Of a DNA stretch of 5,445 nt, positions 1 to 5,391 are shown in pieces. The stretch comes from Anaerolineae bacterium (GTDB lineage Bacteria > Chloroflexota > Anaerolineae > Aggregatilineales > Aggregatilineaceae). Both the position numbers and the translations under genes were made by a program. The stretch covers positions 1 through 5,445 of the forward strand of contig JAFGJA010000538.1 of assembly GCA_016929355.1 (NCBI GenBank), read 5' to 3'. Every line of letters starts with the position of its first letter. The stretch's first letter is position 1. A model generated the notes under the pieces. That model saw only the letters and a program-made list of their open reading frames with translations, did no database searches and had not been told where the DNA came from.

Positions 1-2
1 AC

Positions 3-65
3 GATTATATTGTGACACGGCGCGGTTTTGGCTTGATGTTCCAAAACCGGAAGTCTGTGTTTTAG
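3..65 (+). CDS. Possible C-terminal tail of an upstream gene (partial, uncertain)
   Basis: Reading from base 3, the frame is open from the window edge to a TAG at 63-65. It gives 20 residues that begin DYIVTRRGFG and end NRKSVF. The composition is protein-like (aromatic, basic, glycine) and the end would leave a normal gap of about 58 bases before the epimerase. No domain can be recognised from so few residues. The other plus frames either stop at once (base 13) or run into the epimerase start with a cysteine- and tryptophan-rich translation that looks non-coding. The perfect inverted repeat at 23-49 lies inside this tail, which argues that the stretch may be non-coding instead. Sequence left of the window would decide. 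Confidence 0.3.
   Translation, partial: DYIVTRRGFGLMFQNRKSVF
23..49. promoter_or_regulatory. Perfect 9-bp inverted repeat upstream of the epimerase
   Basis: CGGTTTTGG (23-31) and CCAAAACCG (41-49) are exact reverse complements around a 9-base spacer. In RNA this would be a stable hairpin; in DNA it resembles a dyad operator. Only four T residues (60-63) follow, ten bases after the stem, so it is not a classical intrinsic terminator. It may be an operator or leader hairpin for the epimerase-maf unit, or a weak terminator of an upstream gene. I find no convincing -35/-10 pair in 1-120. Confidence 0.4.
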
Positions 66-113
66 ACCGTGAAAATGGTTGTACCGCGTTAAGTTATTTT
101 TTTCTACATTTTT

Positions 114-118
114 GGAGG
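114..118 (+). promoter_or_regulatory. Ribosome binding site GGAGG of the epimerase gene
   Basis: This is a strong Shine-Dalgarno core in an otherwise T-rich leader. It ends only 2 bases before the ATG at 121 but 5 bases before the GTG at 124, so spacing favours GTG 124. The in-frame TTG at 79 has no comparable site. The choice between 121 and 124 changes the protein by one residue. Confidence 0.7.
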
Positions 119-123
119 GCATG

Positions 124-987
124 GTGAACAAAGTTGGTATTTTTTATATGTATTGGGTCCGCGATTGGGCTGACGATTTTCACCCCTATATCGACAAAGT
201 AGCCGATCTCGGCTTTGACATCATCGAACTGCAAACGGGCACGATTGAATCTATCGGTCCGGCGGGCCGGAAGGAATTGAAGGCCCATCTGGATGAGCGC
301 GGTTTAGATTTCACTTCGGTCATCGGGCTGCCGCAAGAGTATGACGTGTCATCCGAGGACAAAGCCACGCGCGAACGAGGCATCGCCTATATGACCGATC
401 TGTGCAAAGCGATGGGCGAACTCGGTGGCGGGATCGTCGGCGGGATCACGTACAGCTATTGGCCCGCCACGCTGCCCCCTGGCGTAACGGATAAGCGCCC
501 GTATTTTGATCGCAGTGTCGAGAGCATGAAACGAATGGCGCAGGCTGCCGCCGATCATAATGTCATTCTGGCAATGGAAGTTGTTAACCGGTTCGAACAG
601 TACATGATGAGTACCTGCCAGGAAGCGCTGGATTACTGCGCGGCAGTTGGGCATTCTGCCGTGAATGTGATGCTGGATACATTTCATCTCAACATCGAGG
701 AAGATTTTATCGGCGAGGCCATCGAACGCGCAGGTGATCAACTCGGTCATTTCCATGTCGGAGAAAATAACCGCCGCCCACCCGGTTACGGGCATATTCC
801 CTGGACAGAAGTTTTTAACGCGCTGCGCACGATCAATTATCAGGGGCCGATTGTGATGGAACCCTTTGTCACGCCCGGCGGCGCAGTCGGTGAAGCCATC
901 AAGATTTACCGCGATCAAACCGCGCCAATTGGAGTCGATGAAGACGCGCGGCGCGCCCTGGAATTTGTGCGCGGGTTGATGAAATAA
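124..987 (+). CDS. Sugar 3-epimerase, D-tagatose/D-psicose 3-epimerase type
   Basis: This 287-residue cytoplasmic protein is of the sugar phosphate isomerase/epimerase (xylose isomerase-like TIM barrel) superfamily. The closest match from memory is the ketose 3-epimerase group, such as Agrobacterium D-psicose 3-epimerase (289 aa), which inverts C3 of free ketohexoses using Mn2+ or Co2+. The N-terminus NKVGIFYMYW and the block YSYWP near 110 are typical. Counting from GTG 124, the expected metal ligands and catalytic acids are all present: E152 in MEVVNRFE, D185 in MLDTFHLNIEED, H211 in GHFHVGENNRR and E246 in VMEPFV. So are the substrate-side E158, H188 and R217. The frame is intact and full length. 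The true substrate cannot be read from sequence; D-tagatose, D-psicose, L-ribulose or a related ketose are all possible. No sugar transporter or kinase is in view. It probably shares a transcript with maf, 49 bases downstream. Confidence 0.9.
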   Translation: MNKVGIFYMYWVRDWADDFHPYIDKVADLGFDIIELQTGTIESIGPAGRKELKAHLDERGLDFTSVIGLPQEYDVSSEDKATRERGIAYMTDLCKAMGELGGGIVGGITYSYWPATLPPGVTDKRPYFDRSVESMKRMAQAAADHNVILAMEVVNRFEQYMMSTCQEALDYCAAVGHSAVNVMLDTFHLNIEEDFIGEAIERAGDQLGHFHVGENNRRPPGYGHIPWTEVFNALRTINYQGPIVMEPFVTPGGAVGEAIKIYRDQTAPIGVDEDARRALEFVRGLMK

Positions 988-1036
988 AGTCAATTTCCGC
1001 ACAGAGGATACTCGTATACATAACATAGGAACACGC

Positions 1037-1738
1037 ATGACCAACACGCATCTTATTCTTGCATCGCAATCCCCTCGGCGGCGTGAACTGCTGGGGTTGA
1101 CCGGCCTCCCGTTTGAGGTCATCACAGCCGATATTGACGAAACACCCCACGCAGGCGAATCGGCGCGCGACTACACGATCCGGCTCAGTCGGGAAAAAGC
1201 GTGCGCGATCATCAATTCCCCGGATCATACGCTGCCGGATCATACGTTGGTCCTGGCGGCAGATACCACCGTCGCCGATGGTGATGCGATCATCGGTAAA
1301 CCCGCCGACGCTGCCGAAGCACGATCTATGCTGCGGCAGTTACGCAACCGGACCCACCAGGTGTATACCGCGCTGACCGTGATCGATGCGACTACCGGCC
1401 TGGGTGTGACCGAAATCGGGGCAACCGATGTGCCGATGCGCGATTATAGCGACGACGAGATCGAAACGTATATTGCCAGTGGCGATCCGTTTGATAAAGC
1501 GGGCGGCTATGCGGTCCAGAATACGGACTTTAACCCGGCCCCGACGCTAAATGGCTGTTACGCGAATGTCATGGGGCTGCCGCTCTGTCATGTGATCCGC
1601 GCGCTGCGGGCGTTCAAGATCGTGCCGGACGTGGATATAGCGGCGCGCTGCCAGCAGCATATCGATTACGATTGCACAGTCTTTGATCAGATTCTTATGG
1701 GGCCAACATCAGCCCCGCGTGAGGTGAGTATTCGGTGA
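1037..1738 (+). CDS. maf: Maf family nucleoside triphosphate pyrophosphatase
   Basis: This 233-residue cytoplasmic protein belongs to the Maf/YhdE family, which hydrolyses non-canonical or excess NTPs (in the YhdE type, dTTP and UTP) to NMP and pyrophosphate. It was first named for septum inhibition when overproduced. Visible motifs are LASQSPRRRELL (8-19, nucleotide-binding loop), AADTTV (74-79, with D76 as the likely catalytic aspartate), GKP (87-89), RTHQVYTAL (105-113, closest to the YhdE type) and SGDPFDKAGGYAVQ (148-161). GCYANVMGLPL follows at 173-183. AGGA at 1027-1030 lies 6 bases before the ATG. Three oddities stand out. Residues 62-71 repeat PDHTL twice. The usual glycine after the conserved glutamine is N162. 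The protein runs about 40 residues past the usual end, with a Cys-rich tail (C205, C213). A terminator follows at 1790. Confidence 0.95.
   Translation: MTNTHLILASQSPRRRELLGLTGLPFEVITADIDETPHAGESARDYTIRLSREKACAIINSPDHTLPDHTLVLAADTTVADGDAIIGKPADAAEARSMLRQLRNRTHQVYTALTVIDATTGLGVTEIGATDVPMRDYSDDEIETYIASGDPFDKAGGYAVQNTDFNPAPTLNGCYANVMGLPLCHVIRALRAFKIVPDVDIAARCQQHIDYDCTVFDQILMGPTSAPREVSIR
1220..1249 (+). repeat. In-frame 15-bp tandem duplication inside maf
   Basis: The unit at 1220-1234 (CCGGATCATACGCTG) is repeated at 1235-1249 with one change (CTG to TTG), so both copies encode PDHTL (residues 62-66 and 67-71). The single difference is synonymous. The duplication sits in the variable loop just before the strand that leads into the catalytic AADT motif, where an insertion should be tolerated. 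Confidence 0.9.
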
Positions 1739-1739
1739 G

Positions 1740-1755
1740 CGTGGGTCGACTCACG
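1740..1755. promoter_or_regulatory. Near-perfect 16-bp palindrome, candidate operator
   Basis: CGTGGGTCGACTCACG is symmetric at 14 of 16 positions around the central GTCGAC; only 1744/1751 break the dyad. Including flanks (1737-1758), 9 of 11 base pairs match. It begins one base after the maf stop codon and covers the proposed -35 hexamer of the next gene, which is a typical position for a repressor site. The binding protein is unknown and no regulator gene is in the window. Confidence 0.4.
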
Positions 1756-1774
1756 TTCGGCCTGACGGTATACT
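1746..1774 (+). promoter_or_regulatory. Candidate sigma70-type promoter for the PBP gene
   Basis: TCGACT (1746-1751, 4 of 6 to consensus) and TATACT (1769-1774, 5 of 6) are separated by exactly 17 bases. Transcription would begin near 1781, just before the hairpin at 1790. This is the only reasonable -35/-10 pair I find between maf and the PBP gene. The -35 is weak and no extended -10 TG is present, so the call is tentative. Confidence 0.4.
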
Positions 1775-1789
1775 AATTGGGGATGGGGG

Positions 1790-1826
1790 GGTAAAGTGCG
1801 GATTATAGCGGCACTTTACCTTTTTT
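1790..1826 (+). terminator. Rho-independent terminator between maf and the PBP gene
   Basis: GGTAAAGTGC (1790-1799) pairs perfectly with GCACTTTACC (1811-1820) across an 11-base loop, and is followed directly by six T residues (1821-1826). This is a textbook intrinsic terminator for the epimerase-maf transcript. The T-tract ends only 24 bases before the PBP start codon. If the promoter at 1746-1774 is used, the hairpin is also part of the PBP leader and could act as an attenuator. Confidence 0.85.
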
Positions 1827-1837
1827 GTTGGTTATGT

Positions 1838-1842
1838 GAGGA
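1838..1842 (+). promoter_or_regulatory. Ribosome binding site GAGGA of the PBP gene
   Basis: GAGGA lies 8 bases before the ATG at 1851, which is good spacing. The in-frame GTG at 1836 overlaps this site and has no site of its own, so translation is placed at ATG 1851. ATG 1854, at 11 bases, is a poorer alternative. Confidence 0.7.
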
Positions 1843-1850
1843 CAAAGTTG

Positions 1851-4109
1851 ATGATGGCACACAACCTGCGCGACGTAATCATAGGTTGTCTTATGATTAC
1901 GCTTAGTTTAACCGCCTGTAGTGGGACGAATACCGGCACATTAAGCGGCCAAAACGACCTGAATACTTCGCCCCAACTGACCTTAGAACAGGCGGATCAG
2001 GTCGCGGAAACGTTTTTGAAGGCATGGCAAGAGACCGACTATGTGACCATGTACAGCCTGATCAGTCCGAACAGCCGGGACGCCTATACGGAAACTGAAT
2101 TTACGGATGAATATGAAAATGCCGCCACGCAACTCACGCTCATCACGCTGCAAACCACGACGATCAGTTCCTTACGCCAGGGCACAACCGCCGCCATGAT
2201 GTATGATGTGACATTTCAGACCGAGGTCTTTGGCGATCTGACGGATGCAGGCCGCACGCTGCGTTTGATCGAAACGCCGGCTGGTTGGCGGATCGCGTGG
2301 TCGCGCATGGATATATTCCCGGAATTAGCCGAAGGCGCGCGCCTGGAACGCAGCCCGCAAATGCCCAACCGGGGCAACATCTATGATCGTAACGGCTATG
2401 TGCTAGCCGATCAAGAAGGCAGTTCGATTGTGCTGTACGGTGTTATCCAAAATATGCCGAGCGAAAACCGGTGCATCGACTATCTTTCGGGTTTGCTGCG
2501 GCGCGAGCGCGAAGATATTGAAGACTTGTTTGCTCCCTGGAACCCCGAAACACTGTTTTTCCTTGGTGAAATTGATCCCGAAACGTACCAGCGCGAGCAA
2601 AGTAATTTGATTGCCAATTGCGGCATCACCGCCGACGATACCTTTACCCGTCCCACGCGCCGCTATTTCGCCGAACTCGCGCCACACATTGTCGGCTATG
2701 TGGCCCAGATTCAGCCGGAACAAGTCGAAGAGTACGCGCGTAAAGGGTATGATCCCGATGCGCTAATCGGGCAGATGGGTATTGAACAATCCTATGAGGA
2801 ATATTTGGCGGGGAAACCGGGCGCGAATCTGGTTATCTACGCGCCAACGGGTGAAGTGCTGCGCGAATTGGCGCAGTCTGATGCCGAACCGGGGCAGAGT
2901 GTTTATCTGACGATTGACCGCGATTTGCAAGAAGCTGTTCAGAATGCGTTTCTGGAAGCGTATTCCTACAGCAGCAATACCTGGGCGCAAACGTCACCTG
3001 GCGCGGCGGCGGTGGTGATGGATGTGAAAACGGGTGAAATTCTGGCAATGGTCAGTTATCCTGGTTTTAATCCAGCGCTGTTTAATCCCGATTATCCCGG
3101 TCAAAATCGGGGTGCAGAAATTCAAGCGCTGCAAAATGACCGGCGCACACCGCTTTTGAATCGCGCCACGCAAAGTTTGCACCCTGCCGGATCGGTGTTC
3201 AAGATCGTTTCAACGGCAGCCGGGTTAGATAGTGGCGTTTATACGGCGGATACGCATTACAATTGTACGGCGGTCTGGTCGAATCCGCGCGATGTGTTGG
3301 CGCAGCGTTACGACTGGATTTACGATTATGGTGACAATCACGGCTGGATCGATTTTCAGCACGCGCTTACCTATTCATGCGATCCCTATTATTGGGAACT
3401 GAGTGTTCATCTGAACGATACGGATGAGAATCTACTCTCAAATTATGCTTATCTGATGGGGTTGGGTGTATCTTCCGGCCAGAATGATATAGAAGAAGAT
3501 GTGGGGTATGTGCAGAATCCAGAGGAGCATTTTCGCCGCAGTGGATACCGGTGGAGTATTGGTGAAGCCGCAAACCTCGTCATTGGTCAGGGGCAAATGC
3601 AGATCACGCCGTTGCAGATCGTGCGCATGGTCGCGGCTGTTGCCAATGGCGGCACACTCTGGACCCCCCAATTTGTCGATAAAGTGCAGTTGATCGGTGA
3701 AGAACCGGTCCTGGATACGCAGCCTATCGCCACCTCGGTGTTGGACTTCGATCCCGAAGTATTCGAGGTTATCCAGGAGGCGATGTGTCAGGTAACGCTC
3801 GATCCTAATGGTACGGCCCGATTTATTTTCGAACCCTGGTATCAATTTCAAGAAACCGATGTAGTGGTTTGTGCTAAAACGGGTACGGCCCAAACTGGTG
3901 ATGAGATAACCAAACCTCATGCCTGGTTTGCTGCCTTTGTACCACAGGATGATCCTGAAATTGCGATTGCCGTGATCGTGGAAAATTCATGTGAAGGGTC
4001 TGAAGTTTCGGCTCCCATCACGCGCCGTATCATTGAAGACTACTTTGGACTACCCCACAGTGAATGGCCGTCCTTATGGATAACCGGTTGTACGGACTTA
4101 GGGGATTAA
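1851..4109 (+). CDS. Class B penicillin-binding protein (PBP2/MecA-like transpeptidase), predicted lipoprotein
   Basis: This 752-residue extracytoplasmic DD-transpeptidase cross-links peptidoglycan stem peptides. From the start at 1851, a short signal peptide ends in the lipobox LTAC with C23, so the enzyme is probably held by a lipid rather than by the usual N-terminal membrane helix. A serine/threonine-rich linker is followed by an NTF2-like MecA-type domain (about 45-160, ending in PAGWRIAWSRMDIFPEL). The PBP dimer domain (about 169-340) opens with RGNIYDRNG. The transpeptidase domain (about 381-730) has all catalytic motifs: SVFK with nucleophile S448, SCD at 509-511 in the SxN position, and KTGTA from K676. 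GQGQMQITPLQIV and AAVANGG are also typical of PBP2. No truncation or frameshift is seen. MecA-type N-domains occur in many intrinsic PBPs, so beta-lactam resistance cannot be inferred. A terminator and a candidate operator sit just upstream. Confidence 0.95.
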   Translation: MMAHNLRDVIIGCLMITLSLTACSGTNTGTLSGQNDLNTSPQLTLEQADQVAETFLKAWQETDYVTMYSLISPNSRDAYTETEFTDEYENAATQLTLITLQTTTISSLRQGTTAAMMYDVTFQTEVFGDLTDAGRTLRLIETPAGWRIAWSRMDIFPELAEGARLERSPQMPNRGNIYDRNGYVLADQEGSSIVLYGVIQNMPSENRCIDYLSGLLRREREDIEDLFAPWNPETLFFLGEIDPETYQREQSNLIANCGITADDTFTRPTRRYFAELAPHIVGYVAQIQPEQVEEYARKGYDPDALIGQMGIEQSYEEYLAGKPGANLVIYAPTGEVLRELAQSDAEPGQSVYLTIDRDLQEAVQNAFLEAYSYSSNTWAQTSPGAAAVVMDVKTGEILAMVSYPGFNPALFNPDYPGQNRGAEIQALQNDRRTPLLNRATQSLHPAGSVFKIVSTAAGLDSGVYTADTHYNCTAVWSNPRDVLAQRYDWIYDYGDNHGWIDFQHALTYSCDPYYWELSVHLNDTDENLLSNYAYLMGLGVSSGQNDIEEDVGYVQNPEEHFRRSGYRWSIGEAANLVIGQGQMQITPLQIVRMVAAVANGGTLWTPQFVDKVQLIGEEPVLDTQPIATSVLDFDPEVFEVIQEAMCQVTLDPNGTARFIFEPWYQFQETDVVVCAKTGTAQTGDEITKPHAWFAAFVPQDDPEIAIAVIVENSCEGSEVSAPITRRIIEDYFGLPHSEWPSLWITGCTDLGD

Positions 4110-4169
4110 TACCCAGTAACGAACGGTCAAGTGTATTCGGCAAGATTTTGGGTAGATTAGCTGTTCAAT

Positions 4170-4195
4170 TGGTGTCCAATGTGCGTTGGACACCA
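4170..4195. terminator. Strong hairpin in the convergent gap, possible bidirectional terminator
   Basis: GGTGTCCAA (4171-4179) and TTGGACACC (4186-4194) are exact reverse complements around a 6-base loop; T4170/A4195 adds a tenth pair. It lies between the convergent PBP and glycosyltransferase genes, 60 bases after the PBP stop and 47 bases after the stop of the other. Neither side carries a T-tract, so it is not a standard intrinsic terminator. It may act as an mRNA 3'-end barrier for both transcripts. The rest of 4110-4242 shows only a weak TACCCA/TGGGTA pairing (4110-4115 with 4149-4154). Confidence 0.55.
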
Positions 4196-4242
4196 TTAAC
4201 AATAGCGCGCGAGTTTAATCTGGCGCACAAACAAAACGTGAC

Positions 4243-5343
4243 TTAAAGGGGAACGGCATCCAGCAAAATACGTTTGATCGCTTGTTCGGGATCGACCCAA
4301 CGATCATAGTAACGCGCCGCACCTTGCCGCAGGTGTTCGCACAATTTCGCATCGTTGAGCAACATATCGAGTTTGTCTGAGAAATCGGACAGATCATCTT
4401 CGTACCACAGCACCTCTTCACCTTCGCGGAGTGGTTCAGGTAACTGGTTATGTTGTTTAGCGGATAAAATACACCCGCCGGCGGCTAGATATTCCGGCAG
4501 TTTCCAGGCAAAACAGTGCCCAACCCCGCGTGTATTAATGACAACTCCGCTTTCCCCAACAATGGTCATGTATTCCGCGTGCGAGGGTTCGTGCTCAAGA
4601 ATCAAGTCGGGGTAGTGCTCACGGGAAATTGGGCTGGGCCGGAGGCCGCCAATAAATTGGATATCAGTGCGTTCGTGGAGAATTTTGACAATATCAGCGC
4701 GTTGGCTATTCAAGTCTTCAGAATGCGTGGGTTGCCATACACTGCTATTAAAAAAGACCTGGGTGGGCTTGATAGTTTGTGCGCGATAGGCCGGATAGTC
4801 TGATGCCTTTAAGCGCCCCCGGTTAACGCGAATCCGTTTAGCTAGATACAAGAATCTTTTTCGAACGTTGCCGGAAGTCAAGCGGAAAAAACCAGGCAGA
4901 GCGTGTTTATCAAGCGTAAACGAGTAAAAAGCCAAAATATCAAGAAAGAACTTGATATTGTTGTCTGCGAGACGGACCGGGTAATACAGCCCGGCCATTT
5001 TGATCTTGGACTTTTCGTGTTCTGCCAGTTGGTCGATTTCGTGTTGGTTATAGTTGGACTTATAGTAAACTTCAACATGCGGGAGCAATTCACGCAAAAA
5101 ACGACTGCCATGATCCCATGAGTCAAGGGCAATGTAGGTCCAGTTGTCGCTTGGGATATTATGTTTACGAATGCGCAAAACCAATACATGCACTTTAAAT
5201 GGGCGCGGAAAATCAAACGACCAGGTGAGTTCTTTCGATAACCGAATAACACCTTGGCGCGCCAGTTGTTCGAGACCATAAATCCAGTATGAGCTGTACT
5301 GTATGTCCGTATCGAGGTAGTAGACGACATCCCAATTGGGCAT
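4243..5343 (-). CDS. Glycosyltransferase, GT-B-like with C-terminal Glyco_trans_1_2-type domain
   Basis: This 366-residue, apparently soluble protein has no signal peptide or clear membrane helix. The N-terminal half starts MPNWDVVYYLD and contains DSWDHGSRF (74-82) and a segment like those of CgeB/YkvP-type transferases. The C-terminal part carries the sugar-nucleotide-binding pattern of that group: VVINTRGVGHCFAWKLPEYL (267-286), with E284 before LAAGG, then REGEEVLWYEDDLSDFSDKL (306-325) and a helical end ending near RYYDRW. From family knowledge it would transfer a sugar from an activated donor onto a surface glycan, lipid or protein; donor and acceptor cannot be read. The start ATG (complement of 5341-5343) has a weak GAGA site 8 bases upstream. 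It lies 48 bases after the end of another minus-strand gene, suggesting an operon that continues past the right edge. The gene is more AT-rich than its left neighbours. Confidence 0.82.
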   Translation of the reverse strand: MPNWDVVYYLDTDIQYSSYWIYGLEQLARQGVIRLSKELTWSFDFPRPFKVHVLVLRIRKHNIPSDNWTYIALDSWDHGSRFLRELLPHVEVYYKSNYNQHEIDQLAEHEKSKIKMAGLYYPVRLADNNIKFFLDILAFYSFTLDKHALPGFFRLTSGNVRKRFLYLAKRIRVNRGRLKASDYPAYRAQTIKPTQVFFNSSVWQPTHSEDLNSQRADIVKILHERTDIQFIGGLRPSPISREHYPDLILEHEPSHAEYMTIVGESGVVINTRGVGHCFAWKLPEYLAAGGCILSAKQHNQLPEPLREGEEVLWYEDDLSDFSDKLDMLLNDAKLCEHLRQGAARYYDRWVDPEQAIKRILLDAVPL

Positions 5344-5391
5344 TGTGTTAATCTCGCAAGGTTAAACGGCAAACGGTTGTAATTGGGTCAG

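Noticed and set aside
79..123. TTG start at 79 for the epimerase
   Set aside because: It has no ribosome binding site, adds a non-conserved MYRVKLFFSTFLEG segment, and would bury the strong GGAGG at 114-118 inside the gene.
2..127. Plus-strand open frame from the window edge overlapping the epimerase start
   Set aside because: It is open only because the region is short. Its translation is rich in cysteine, tryptophan and phenylalanine, and it crosses the T-run and the ribosome binding site, so it looks non-coding.
1014..1036. Internal promoter for maf (TATACA at 1015-1020)
   Set aside because: No -35-like hexamer lies 16-18 bases upstream, and the 49-base gap is consistent with simple co-transcription.
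349..1125. Long minus-strand open frame (258 codons) opposite the epimerase
   Set aside because: It lies antisense to a well-supported enzyme with all catalytic residues, and its translation resembles no known domain; a shadow frame of GC-rich coding sequence.
3438..3920. Minus-strand open frame of 160 codons opposite the transpeptidase domain
   Set aside because: It is antisense to the intact catalytic domain of the PBP, with no recognisable motif or ribosome binding site context.
1851..4109. Calling the PBP a beta-lactam resistance determinant because of its MecA-type N-domain
   Set aside because: The domain is common in intrinsic PBPs of many phyla, and low beta-lactam affinity cannot be read from the motifs visible here.
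4878..5372. Second minus-strand frame of 164 codons overlapping the glycosyltransferase
   Set aside because: It is an alternative frame of the same strand, with a low-complexity, serine/threonine-rich translation; the glycosyltransferase frame has clear family motifs throughout.
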